Part shown: positions 28,802 through 38,238 of the stretch, in pieces
Layout: each line of letters begins with the position of its first letter
Position numbering within the stretch: the first letter of the stretch is position 1
Source of the DNA: CAIVSN01 sp040383945
GTDB taxonomy: Bacteria; Patescibacteriota; Gracilibacteria; BD1-5; UBA2023
DNA length: 52,388 nucleotides
Direction of reading: 5' to 3'
Assembly: GCA_040383945.1 (NCBI GenBank)
Contig: JBEICN010000003.1
Location: 1-52,388, forward strand
Position numbers and translations under genes: made by a program
The notes under the pieces: generated by a model
Told to the model about the DNA's origin: nothing
Database searches by the model: none
The model's input: only the letters and a program-made list of their open reading frames with translations

Positions 28802-29917
28802 ATGAAAAACATCCTCATTTATACGGCGACCGGGGAATACAATCTAGGTGACGAATGCATTCTGGCAACCGAAGTAGCCTATTTGCGAAAACGCTTCCCA
28901 TTGGCCTCGATCCGTATCGTGACCTATAATCCCTTGAGTTCTTTGGTACCGGAAAGTCCTGATATTTCCACGATTTCCTATTTTCCCAACCGAATCCGAA
29001 AACATCCGTTCAGAAACTTTATAGCATTTTTTCAAAATATCGTTTCCATTTTTCAAGCAGATCTCATCGTGGTGGGAGGGGGTGGAATCTTTTATGATAC
29101 AGAATTTGGGCAGTCTTTTGATACCTTACGCAGAACTTGGGGGCTTCGTTTTTTTTGGATGCAGTTATTTAAGAAACCGGTAGTTTTTTGGTCTGTCGGG
29201 ATAGATCTATCGGAAGAACATCTGCGAGAAGTGAGTTGGTGGTTTACCTATAAAAAGGCTAAAATAAGCGTTCGCGATCCGTACTCACGCAAGCTTCTTG
29301 ACCATATCGGAGTTTCGACGGAATTGATTATGGATCCAGTGTTTCTATGGGAACCCAAGAGGCGTAAGTCTCCTCAGAATTCTCGGGTTGAAATCTCCAA
29401 AAAACGCATAGGGATAGCTCTACGTTCTTGATACCTACAAGATGAGGCAGAAAATATTGAGCGAATAGTTCGATATTTGCAAGCGCACGGATTTGAGGTG
29501 ATTTTTCTTTCTCACTCTTTTCACCCCACAAATATTCTCAGTCATGATCAGGAAATATTTCAGTCAAGTGCGGAGCGATTTCATGTGGCTATTACCAAAA
29601 CCATGCGCGAAACCCTTGATCTGTATCCCACTTTGGACTTTGTGATTGGCATGAGACTGCACGCAAATATACTTTCAGTGGTCCATGGAATTCCATTTTA
29701 CTCGATTTCCTACGGCAATAAGACCCGAGCCATGCTTCAGGAATTGGAACTCTCTTTTATACAAGATGCAAAAAGCTTTCTGTTCACTACCTTCCGAACA
29801 CAGTTTTGGCAACTTATAGAGGCAGAGGAGGATGCAGAGTTTGCCATCAACGCAAAATATGATACAATACGAACAGAAATAACCAATTCTCTCGAATTAC
29901 TTTTTTATGGATATTAA
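28802..29917 (+). CDS. CsaB-like polysaccharide pyruvyl transferase family protein
   Basis: A 371-residue protein, ATG 28802 to TAA 29917, with one UGA glycine at 29429. It starts ILIYTATGEYNLGDECILATEV (the family's 'G..NxGD' block); LIVVGGGGIFYD is the glycine-rich loop; ISVRDPYSRKLLDHIGV and VIGMRLHANILSVVHGIPFYSISYGNKTRAML match the conserved His-containing C-terminal block of PF04230. The family adds ketal-pyruvate to wall polymers; CsaB acts in anchoring S-layer proteins with SLH domains. No SLH domain is visible in the window. Together with the giant surface protein it may support surface-layer assembly (inference). The next gene overlaps its end by 11 nt. Confidence 0.8.
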
Positions 29918-30473
29918 ATCTCTCAGCGCCAAGCTCTCTGTTTTTGGCGAAAAGGCCTCAGTCGTCAGTAACTCTTTATTTGAAAAAGCGGGGAAGTTCA
30001 CGGGTGATATGCTCGAAAAAACTGCTGAATTCACCTTTGATAAACTCAAGACTTCTCCGTATTGCATTACGAGTGGTGAAGCTTTTGACCAGGTAAAAGA
30101 ACACAAGAATCTTGTTATTTTTGTCATAGGAGATCGGGATAATGCTCAGAGTAAGGCCATCGTTGGTCGTATGCCATTGCAGATTGCCAAGGCCTGGCAA
30201 TATTCTGCGACACTCAGAGTTATCTACGCTCAAGATTTCCCTGATCTGGTTGCTGCCATTAGCGCACAAGCGCCTTCCGCATCTATTTATAGAAATGGAG
30301 TGCTTAAACACCAGTTAGTCGGCAAAAAGCTGGATATGTTCTTGGAAAATTTTGATATTTTTTGTGATTGGGATGAGGTAAAGGAAGCTCCTGTGACACC
30401 AGCTTCTGCGCCCATTCAAGAAACTCCTGCAATAACTACAGAACCAGAGAAAACTTCCACAAAAAATCCGTAG
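29907..30473 (+). CDS. Unknown protein with possible thioredoxin-like fold
   Basis: A 188-residue protein, ATG 29907 to TAG 30473, with no UGA codons. The N-terminal 50 residues form an amphipathic helix (SLSAKLSVFGEKASVVSNSLFEKAGK). The centre has a strand-helix-strand pattern, NLVIFVIGDRD ... LRVIYAQDFPDLV ... APSASIYRNGVLKHQLVGKKLDMFLENF, in which the last part recalls the cis-Pro region and final strands of thioredoxins ('tPTlilfknGe.v..lvG'). There is no CxxC, so no redox role is expected. The tail is Pro/Thr/Ala-rich. It overlaps the CsaB-like gene by 11 nt and is followed by a small membrane protein 39 bp on. Confidence 0.5.
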   Translation: MDIKSLSAKLSVFGEKASVVSNSLFEKAGKFTGDMLEKTAEFTFDKLKTSPYCITSGEAFDQVKEHKNLVIFVIGDRDNAQSKAIVGRMPLQIAKAWQYSATLRVIYAQDFPDLVAAISAQAPSASIYRNGVLKHQLVGKKLDMFLENFDIFCDWDEVKEAPVTPASAPIQETPAITTEPEKTSTKNP

Positions 30474-30512
30474 GTATCACTCGCTATTCCCCTCTTTCAT
30501 AACTTTTATATT

Positions 30513-30770
30513 ATGATATTCCCCACTGCATTTAATGACATTCTTCTCGCAATTCTGCTGGTTGTCTATATCGTTGCTGGAGTATACACTATTCTCATTC
30601 TTATACGATTGCTTTCGCTCATGAATCGTGTCAACAAAATGGTTTCTTATGCTGATCGTGTTGGTGTAGTACTACAAAGTTTTGAAGCGATTCCATCGGC
30701 AATTGTTTCTATTATTCGACAGGTAGCGCTTGGATTTTTGGAAAAAGGCAGCAAAAGTAAAAAAAATTAA
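30513..30770 (+). CDS. Small membrane protein, YGGT-like in size
   Basis: An 85-residue protein, ATG 30513 to TAA 30770, no UGA. One long hydrophobic segment at residues 8-35 (apolar with V, I, L, A), then an amphipathic helix and a C-terminal basic tail GSKSKKN. Family not recognised. Co-directional with the preceding genes; a strong terminator follows 16 bp later. Confidence 0.55.
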   Translation: MIFPTAFNDILLAILLVVYIVAGVYTILILIRLLSLMNRVNKMVSYADRVGVVLQSFEAIPSAIVSIIRQVALGFLEKGSKSKKN

Positions 30771-30785
30771 AACATACTTGACTAT

Positions 30786-30817
30786 AAAAATCGAGATCAT
30801 AGAGCATCTCGATTTTT
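30786..30817. terminator. Strong terminator, 12-bp perfect stem
   Basis: AAAAATCGAGAT (30786-30797) pairs with ATCTCGATTTTT (30806-30817) around an 8-nt loop. The A/T ends allow it to act on both strands between the convergent plus operon and trxB. Confidence 0.8.
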
Positions 30818-30874
30818 ATGAATTTCAATTACGGAGGAGATTACTTTTGCATGCAAAATTTAGGGTCTAAGTTT

Positions 30875-31783
30875 TTATATTTTTCCTTTTAGGAGGTCTT
30901 CATGAATAGTATTCGCGGCCAAGCAACCTTCCGCAGCACTCATGATAGTTTGCTTAAACTTGTTGGAATTGGTAGTAACATCTCATGCTGCGTAGATTCC
31001 CTGCACACTCGTTGCTTGTCGTTTGTCTACCACGATGCAACCGGTTGCATCTTTTTCTACTTGAAAAGGATCTACCAATGCTGTGTCAGGATCTGAACCG
31101 ATAGCGATAAAAATTCCATTCATAGCGAGTGTGGTCTCGTCATCAAACCGAACTCCTTCTACATTCCATTTTCCTTGTATTTCGGCCACTCTTTTATTAT
31201 AGTGAACGGTGATATTTTCTCGTTTTTCTAACTGTTCTATCCACACGGTTTCCGCACGCAATGAAGTCCCTCGCACCAGCACATGAACATGGGATGCTAT
31301 TTCTGAAAGATACAAAGCTTCCGTAATAGCGGCGTCTCCTCCTCCTACCATCCCCACTACTTTGTTTTTGAAAAAATTTCCATCACAAGTAGCGCAGTAT
31401 GATACTCATGACCCGATAAGTTCCAATTCTCCAGGCACTCCGAGATGTCGATATTTATTTCCAGTTCCAAGCAGTATGGTCTTTGATTGAAATGACTTAC
31501 CCGAGAGCGTGGTAACCGTAAAATTTCCAACACTTCCAGTGATGCTTCCCACCCGTTCTAGGAGTAATTCCGATCCAAAATGTTTGGCGTGCTCCGCAAA
31601 AGTATCCATGATAGCTTTACCTGTTGAGGAAAGCACTCATGGCCAATTCTCTACTTGGTGACTCGTGGCTAGGGCTCAGCCAGGAAGCTCGCCAATAATA
31701 AGATTTTTAAGTTTGTATCTTGACGCGTACATTCCAGCTGGTAAACCCGCAGATCCGGCTCCAATAATAATTAAATCGTACAT
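30875..31783 (-). CDS. trxB: Thioredoxin reductase
   Basis: A 302-residue flavoprotein, ATG 31783 to TAA 30875, with UGA glycines at four sites including GIYAA-G-DV. FAD-binding MYDLIIIGAGSAGLPAGMYASRY; redox-active CATCDG at about residue 130; NAD(P)H-binding VVGMVGGGDAAITEALYLS; FAD-closing GIYAAGDV followed by QTIMSAAEGCLAA. It reduces thioredoxin with NAD(P)H. Its 3' end runs beyond the UGA at 30983, which the standard code would take as the stop. TATAAT occurs 33 nt before the start. Confidence 0.93.
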
Positions 31784-31951
31784 TTGTTTTGAGTAAGTAG
31801 TAAAATAACCAAGTATTATATATTTTTCGTAACGGAAATAAAAAGTTTTTTTAGGGTTTTATCATATACTCTACTAGGTAGATTTTTTCTACAAAGATTT
31901 GAATCTCTTGAAAAGTATGCTCAAATAGATTCAAAATTAACTTGTTTTCCT

Positions 31952-32221
31952 ATGAGAAAAAGTCCACAAAAAATTGATAACTTTGCTAGATTTCTCGCAG
32001 AAAATACCGAAGAGTCCAGAGGAATAGAGAAAATTATGAATGTTATAGATCAAATCCCGGATCCAGTTCTGCGTGAAAGGATGTATCATCGCATGAATGT
32101 GGAGCTCGGGGTAATACTTCTTCGAAAAGTAGAAATTCAAGATGAGCTCCGTAGAGTATTTCACGCGGAATTTATGAAAGAAGGATGCCTAAAGATGGAG
32201 AAATTTCTGCAACCAGAGTAG
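31952..32221 (+). CDS. Small hypothetical helical protein
   Basis: An 89-residue protein, ATG 31952 to TAG 32221, no UGA. Entirely helical and charged (RGIEKIMNVIDQIPDPVLRERMYHRMNVELGV), with no Cys and no membrane segment. Family unknown. Stands alone, convergent with thrS, whose stop is 19 bp away. Confidence 0.5.
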   Translation: MRKSPQKIDNFARFLAENTEESRGIEKIMNVIDQIPDPVLRERMYHRMNVELGVILLRKVEIQDELRRVFHAEFMKEGCLKMEKFLQPE

Positions 32222-32240
32222 GGATTCTACCTGCTTGCGA

Positions 32241-34022
32241 CTACAGCTGTTTTTCTCTAATTTCAGCTTGTGCCATTTGGATAAACTCATCCACAGTGAG
32301 GGAGATCTGCTCTTTGGTTTTGTAGTTTCTTATGGCAAGCGTTTTTTTATTTTGTTCCTGTTCCCCGACGACCAGAATGTAGTTTACATGATCCGTTTCT
32401 GCATTTCTGACTTTTTTGTTGAGTCCATCAGTTGAGTCATCCAAGCAAACACGCAGTCACTCTTTCTTGAGCATGGCAAAGACTTCATCCGCATAAGGAA
32501 TGAAGGATTCTCCAACGGGTATAATACGAATTTGTTCAGGTGAAAGCCAGAGTGGAAAGGTTCCAGCAAAGTGCTCGATCATAATTCCCATAAATCTCTC
32601 CAGACTTCCAGAAATCGCACGATGTATTACGACAGGACGCTCTTCTTCTCATTTTTCGTTGGTAAAAGAAAGTTCGAATCGATTTGGTAAATTGAAATCG
32701 CACTGAATAGTGGCAAGTTGCCATTCACGACCAATAGCATCTTTGAACATAAAATCAAGCTTTGGTCCATAAAATGCAGCCTCTCCTTCGATTCGGCGAT
32801 AATTCAACTCATTTGCTCTCGCTGCTTCTTCCAAGGCTGCTTCTGCAAGTTCCCAAACTTCAGCTCCGCCAAGGTACTTTTCTGGAGTAGTCGAATCTCG
32901 TACCGAGAGTGAAACCCAGTATCCATCGAGCAGTCAAAAGGTCTTATAAAACTCTTTGATGATACCGACAATCGTGGATACCTCCTCTTTGATTTGTGAG
33001 ACTCGGCAAAAGAGATGTCCATCGTCCTGAGTGATAGACCGTACTCGAGTTAACCCAGAAAGTTGTCCGGTTTTTTCATCCCGATATACCGTTGCCGGTT
33101 CAAAATATCGAATCGGCATGTCACGATAGGAGAATTGATTGTCTGCAAATATCTGCATGTGATGCGGACAGTTCATCGGTTTCACATAAAACTTTTCTTT
33201 GCTGGTTCCCCCATATACCGAAAACATGTCTTCAAGATAATGTCATGCGTGTCCACTCGTGACATAGAGGTCTTCTTTGGCAAGGTGTGGCGTGCAAACT
33301 CGAAGGTACCCTTTTTCTTTATGAAGATCCCAAAGGTAGTCTTCTATTCCTTTTCGGAGTATCATTCCATTTGGTTGAATCAGTGGAAGCCCAGAGCCTA
33401 CGAGTTCTGAAATGGTGAAGAGTTTCAGTTTTTTCCCAAGGATACGATGATCTCGTTTTTTGGCCTCTTCCAACATCATGAGATGTGCGTTAAGTTCCTC
33501 TTTGGTATCAAATGCGAGTACATAAATGCGAGTTAACATTTTTTTGTTGGAATCCCCTCGCCAGTATGCTCCCGCGAGCTTATCAACTTTGAAACTATTC
33601 TCATCAATATCCAAAGTCTTGCCCACATGAGGTCCAATACACATATCTGTAAAAATCAGACTACCGTTCTGAGCGTAATTTTCATAAAAGCCAATTTCTG
33701 TCGCCCCTTCGGATGCGAGATCTTCGAGCATTTCGAGCTTGTATGTTTCACCCGCTTCGGTGAGAAACTTTCGAGCCTCAGATACAGATTTTGGTGCAGA
33801 AATAAATTTTTGGTTTTGTTTAATGATGTTTTTCATCTTTTTTTCAATCTCTTTGAGGTGAGATTCGAGCAGGGCAAATTCCCCGAAGTCAAAATCATAG
33901 TACAGACCAGTCTCTATATCGGGTCAGATAGCCATTTGCACCTGTGGGCCATAGAGAGATTTTACCGCTTGAGCGAGTATATGAGCCAGGGAGTGTCGTT
34001 TGGTTGCGAGAGGGAATGACAT
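32241..34022 (-). CDS. thrS: Threonyl-tRNA synthetase
   Basis: A 593-residue protein, ATG 34022 to TAG 32241, with five UGA glycines. It starts with the editing domain (RHSLAHILAQAV, the first two editing histidines; GPHVGKT later) and has no N-terminal TGS domain, so it is about 50 residues shorter than E. coli ThrRS. Catalytic core: motif 2 with SGLTRVRSITQDDGH, zinc-binding KPMNCPHHM, TIQCDFNLPNRFEL and motif 3 PVVIHRAISGSLERFMG; then the anticodon-binding domain (LWLSPEQIRIIPV). It charges tRNA-Thr. The upstream 200 bp hold a 17-bp perfect hairpin and a possible leader ORF. Confidence 0.95.
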
Positions 34023-34053
34023 GAGTAAATAGTTATGATAGTAAGTGTTATTT

Positions 34054-34090
34054 ATCAAAAATCCTCCGAGTTTCTCGGAGGATTTTTGAT
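34054..34090 (-). promoter_or_regulatory. 17-bp perfect hairpin in the thrS leader, possible attenuator
   Basis: ATCAAAAATCCTCCGAG (34054-34070), loop TTT, and the exact complement 34074-34090. The internal A5/T5 tracts give it the shape of an intrinsic terminator on the minus strand. It lies 31 nt before the thrS ATG, after any promoter for thrS that is further upstream. Confidence 0.6.
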
Positions 34091-34113
34091 GACAGCTTGA
34101 AATACCTACGAGA

Positions 34114-34218
34114 TTATCAGAGGAGGGTAAGCGTTTCAAGTTGTGCGACCATGGTTGGTTGTTTAAGAACCCAAAGAGCATATACGAAGTTGTCATTGTG
34201 TCAAAAATATCGAATCAC
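34114..34218 (-). CDS. Possible leader peptide upstream of thrS
   Basis: A 34-codon frame from GTG 34218 to TAA 34114, with UGA glycines near each end, encoding VIRYFGHNDNFVYALW followed by a Thr/Leu-rich end (PTMVAQLETLTLLG). It lies between the terminator at 34228-34251 and the 17-bp hairpin. Three threonine codons near its end and the downstream hairpin would suit a threonine-sensing attenuator. The antisense strand is also open here and there is no Shine-Dalgarno sequence, so this is tentative. Confidence 0.2.
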
Positions 34219-34223
34219 ACAAT

Positions 34224-34251
34224 AAAAAACACCCGCTCTAGAGCGAGTGTT
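34224..34251 (-). terminator. Minus-strand terminator
   Basis: AACACTCGCTCTAGAGCGGGTGTT on the minus strand (34251-34228) folds on itself with one G-U pair and is followed by six U. It ends transcription of the GC-rich gene upstream. Confidence 0.7.
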
Positions 34252-34669
34252 GAGTGATACTTCTTCAAGAAGAGTCTGTATCACGGTTGGAGGAAACTTT
34301 CCTCGAATCAAGACTTATTCAGTCTGATCCGATTCAGATGCCCGCGAGTTGTCGTTCAAAGCCCGTTGAACTGGGAACGAGCGTGATTTTTACGCCCCTT
34401 GGCAGGGCTTTCATTGCCAGTCGGAGAATTCCCCGACAGTGGTCAGGACGCCGGTTGGCTTGGCCCAACATGGCTTCGACCTGCTTGATGCGTGCGGATT
34501 CTGTACGCTGCCGGCGTTGCTCACGAATTGCAACGCACTTCTGCCGAGATCGTTGCGCGACCGCGGCAAGGGCGCTCAGATTCCTCCGAGAGCACTTGAT
34601 GATCCGTGACTCCTTCACGATGGGATTGTCAAGGAGTTTGGCACGTGAGACCGAGATTTTCTTGACCAT
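34238..34669 (-). CDS. GC-rich, Arg-rich hypothetical gene, probably imported
   Basis: From ATG 34669 the frame runs 111 codons to a TGA at 34334, with a second TGA five codons later; with UGA as glycine it continues to TAG 34238 inside the terminator (143 residues). It has a good Shine-Dalgarno AGGAG 8-9 nt before the ATG, which most genes here lack. Codons are GC-rich (GCC, CGG, CTG, AAG) and the segment is visibly richer in GC than its flanks. The product is basic (NPIVKESRIIKCSRRNLSAL ... REQRRQRTE) with no family I recognise. A TTGACA with TAAAAT 15 nt on lies upstream. It looks like a standard-code gene with a normal TGA stop that the host may read through. Confidence 0.5.
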
Positions 34670-34832
34670 CTTCGCTTCTCCTAAGTGTTTCCCTTTTGGC
34701 CAGTAGGGAATTCTGTCGCTAATCCTTGCGGATAACTACCTGCATTTTCAGCAAGGTACCTGCTATTTTATAAAAAAATTCACTTTGTCAATCTATTAAG
34801 CAACAATATTCAATACTGTCAATTTCAGTTCT

Positions 34833-34861
34833 TTGTTTCTGAGAAGAAATTCTGTTACTGT
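34833..34861 (+). promoter_or_regulatory. Promoter of CBS protein (TTGTTT / 17 nt / TACTGT)
   Basis: TTGTTT (34833-34838), 17-nt spacer, TACTGT (34856-34861), ending 7 nt before the ATG at 34869. Confidence 0.4.
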
Positions 34862-34868
34862 AGAGAGG

Positions 34869-35756
34869 ATGATTCAAGCTAAACTACCGATCACAGAGTC
34901 TCTCACTCCCAATAATTCAGAGCAAAAACCAACGGAGCGGTTCTTTGAAAGTGTTTTGAAAAAGGTCGAAGAAACCGCTATACGCACAGGAACACGCAAG
35001 GAGTCTAAGGAGCTGATTCGAATTATTATGGACATGCAGTACCAAACAAGTCGCACAGAGATTATTTTGTGAACCAAAGGTGAGCAACAGGAATTTCTTG
35101 AGCGAATTGAGTCGCTGCTGGTAAATCCAGGAGAATATACCACCACTCAAATCAAAGAAAATCTCCAGGCAATCATTTCAGAAGAGTTCTCCAAAGCAAT
35201 CACTCGAGCAAAAATGCTGAATCTGTCTCTTGGTGTCGATCTTCTGAAGCCAAGTGATGTCAAGTTCAATTTTCCTATGGTTGACGTCAATACCACCTTG
35301 GTCCCCATGGAGCTACATCTCGCGTTTTTCCCAGGAGATTCAGTTCAGCTGGCATATGGGAGATTGCGAGGTCAGTATGCAAGCCGAGGATTCAATGCCA
35401 TCATACTTTTGGATACCGAAAAAAAATTCAAAGGCATCATCACGCTCGATACGCTTCAGAGGTCTCTCGACGAAAATCCCAAGGCCTTACTTTGAGAAAT
35501 TCCTTTGGACATTACGGATAATTACGGAACGCTGAATACTCCAAAATCTGAAATTGAACAGCATATGATGGAACTCGGAGTGAATATCTATCCAATCGTT
35601 GATAAAAATCTATTGCTCATTGGCATACTCACTCATGAAAAAATAGCATTCACTGATGTTCGATTTTATGCAGCTCGACTCAGTACCCAAGTGAGCGAGT
35701 CGCTTCTGAAGCAAGAAATAGAGTCGAAACATACTCACGAAAGCCCAAGTGCGTAA
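34869..35756 (+). CDS. CBS-domain protein
   Basis: A 295-residue protein, ATG 34869 to TAA 35756, with two UGA glycines (35070, 35493). The N-terminal 130 residues are helical and charged. Residues 145-290 form a CBS pair: YGRLRGQYASRGFNAIILLDTEKKFKGIITLDTLQ, then TPKSEIEQHMMELGVNIYPIVDKNLLLIGILTHEKI. CBS pairs bind adenosyl ligands such as AMP, ATP or SAM and regulate attached or partner domains. No effector domain of known type is attached, so the partner is unknown. Monocistronic; a terminator follows. Confidence 0.65.
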
Positions 35757-35804
35757 CTTCTTGTCGCAAGAATTTGTATCATATGTATTTTTTGAATAGC
35801 AAAA

Positions 35805-35858
35805 AGTCCATATGTGCAAAGGCTTTTGTGTTGTAACACGCCCACATATGGACTCCTT
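35805..35858 (+). terminator. Terminator-like 12-bp stem after CBS gene
   Basis: AGTCCATATGTG (35805-35816) pairs perfectly with CACATATGGACT (35843-35854), with a 26-nt loop and CCTTTT after it. The long loop is unusual for a terminator. The rest of the 370-bp gap to 36126 is AT-rich with no supported gene. Confidence 0.5.
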
Positions 35859-36126
35859 TTGGTACTTGACGAACGCCGTTTTTCGTCAATGTGCATCAGC
35901 TGTATTTCCCCTGTTTTTACAAGTCTAGGGTTCTTGTTTCATGTTCAAGTAATTTCAAGAACAATGACGTTGTTATTTTAAAAAGAAAATCTTTTTTATA
36001 TTTGTTTGTGTAGGTGATTTCGGCCACCGTGTGTATAACAGCTGACAAATATAGTTAAACATAAAATAAAATATCTGTCAAAAAATTCATGATTTTTTAT
36101 AAAATGCCGTATTACTCGGTACAAAA

Positions 36127-38235
36127 TTACTTTTCTGTAGCACGATAATCACCTTTCCAGTCAGGAGGGCAGCCATTTTTTATATAGGCCTCACATCTCT
36201 TTAAGAATGTTTTTGATGGCCCGTCATCATCAGTTTCTATAAGTTTGAAAAATATTTTTTTTGCTTCTTCAAAATGCCGAGTCTGATAGAGGCCCAATGC
36301 CACTTCAAAATGAGCAATTTTATCCAGTTCTGTATCAGAGACGAGATTTCGAAAGCCAACAAGCTCATATATGATCACAGGTAAGTCTTTCCCCTTTACC
36401 ATGATGCTATCGAGTTTTCGAAAGACAAAGTGTTCTTGTTCACTTTTTGCCACTGATTCACCGACACAAATAAGTGTGTCATACATTTTATTGACCGCCT
36501 CAAGTCGCGATGCGGTATTTACGGTATCCCCAAGTGCCGTGTATTCTATTTTGTGACCTTCACTTCCAATGTTTCCTACTACTGCCTGCCCCTTATTAAT
36601 ACCCATTCGTACTTTGATGGTGAATCCAAAATCTTGTTTGAATTGTTTATTTCGCTCGGCAATCGCCTGTTGTTGTAATAGTGCCGATTTGCAGGCAAGA
36701 TAGGATTGCTGTTTTTCTACTCAGAATGCTCCCCATATTGCCATGACCGCATCACCCACATATTTATTCACAAAACCACGCTCTTTGATAATAATATCTG
36801 AGACATCTTTGAGATAGAATGATAGAAATCGAACCAGCTCCTCTGGGTCCATGCCTTCTGAAATAGTGGTAAAGCCAGCAATATCAGAAAAAAATAGAGT
36901 CACTTCTTTTTTTGTTCCTCAGAGCTTCACCTCTTCATAGTTTGCAAGCACCGAGGTAACGAGATCTTCCGCGAGATATTGGGACAGCATATTTTTGAGT
37001 AAGCGTTTCCCTTTTTCTTCATAGATGTACTTATACATCATGGCTCAGCTCGTACTTAGTATGATTACTATGATAAGTTGAGTCGGGTGTGTTAATATGC
37101 GGGAGGATAAAAATACCGCAATATAGAATATCACCCCCAAAAACAAAGTAATGACCGAATTTCCAATTTGGTAACTGCGACTTTCTACATGGATCAAAAA
37201 CAGCGTGAAAAACAAAGTCAGAAATACAATTATGAGGCCTTGAGCCAGTAGAGGGACATAGGTAAGATAATTCTGCTTGAGAATAGTGCTTATAAAATTC
37301 ATGTGCACTATCGCCCCGTACATGATTCCAGTAGGAGTGAAAAATTCATCATGCAGACCTGTGGCAGTGGCTCAAATGACCACAATCTTATCCTTAACTA
37401 AGGCCGGATTAAATCTATTATTGTAGACATCCACAAATGAGAGTGTTTGGTACGATTGACCTTTGAGGGGATAATTTATGAGTATTTCCGAATACCCCTT
37501 ACCAGCAAGGGGTAAAAATTCGTATTTTCCCGTATGAAATCTATACACCTCCTCATAGAGCGAAGCATCTTTATAAACCTCACTTTTCTGGTTGTAAATT
37601 ACATCCAAATATTTTCTGAGAATTTTTAGAGAAAATGCCTCATGAGTTCCATATTTCTTGTTTGAGATACTTGGTATGATGCCGTATACCATGTCATTGG
37701 ATCTCTCCATGTATGGTTGGAAGTATCCAATGGAGTAAGCAGCTTCACGAAGTATGGGGACAGGAAAGAGTAGCTCCTCGCTTCCATAGGAAAATCCAAG
37801 CACGACATTCCCCGCTTTTTTTATAGCTGAAGCAAGAATTTCGTCTCCGTCGGCTTTTTCTGAAAAAAGCACGTCCACACCAATGACTATGGCTCATGCA
37901 GACTTCAGATTTTCTATCGCTTTAGCGTAATTTACTCTCTTAAATTCTTGCCAGCGACCGAGTCCTCAGAATTCCTCATCTCGTAGGGTTCTATCGTCAA
38001 TAGCCACGAGCAAGAGACTGGGATGGGGGATATTGTTTTTGACAGGAAAATCTCGCCCGAAAATTTCGAGTGGAAATTCTAATGAGAATAGTAGGCTACG
38101 AAGTCAAAAATTGGCATACGAGATTCCTTGCTTTATTCCAGGAGCTAGGGATATCAAGAATACGAACAGAAGAATTCCAAGTGTAATGATGCCTGCAAAA
38201 AAGAATTTTACAAAGGTCCTGCTCTGTATTTTCAT
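36127..38235 (-). CDS. CHASE2-domain class III adenylate/guanylate cyclase
   Basis: A 702-residue membrane protein, ATG 38235 to TAA 36127, with seven UGA glycines. One N-terminal span; an extracytoplasmic CHASE2 sensor of about 300 residues (HPSLLLVAIDDRTLRDEEF, AIVIGVDVLF, DKIVVIGATATG, FFTPTGIMYGAIVHMN); three further membrane helices at about residues 310-400; then a cyclase domain with VTLFFSDIAGFTTISEGM (metal Asp), KYVGDAVMAIWGAF (second Asp and the Lys typical of adenylate cyclases), VRMGINKGQAVVGNIGS and ALGDTVNTASRLE (transition-state Asn and Arg). It makes cAMP, or less likely cGMP, on an outside signal. It starts 3 nt after the FecR-domain gene; FecR-CHASE2 pairs are common. The effector may be the cNMP-binding protein at 17009. 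Confidence 0.9.
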
Positions 38236-38238
38236 GGT

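Noticed and set aside
30902..31096. Plus-strand ORF with a perfect AGGAGG 5 nt before ATG 30902
   Set aside because: It is antisense to the C-terminal part of trxB, whose UGA-corrected reading frame is conserved through this region; the Shine-Dalgarno match is coincidental.
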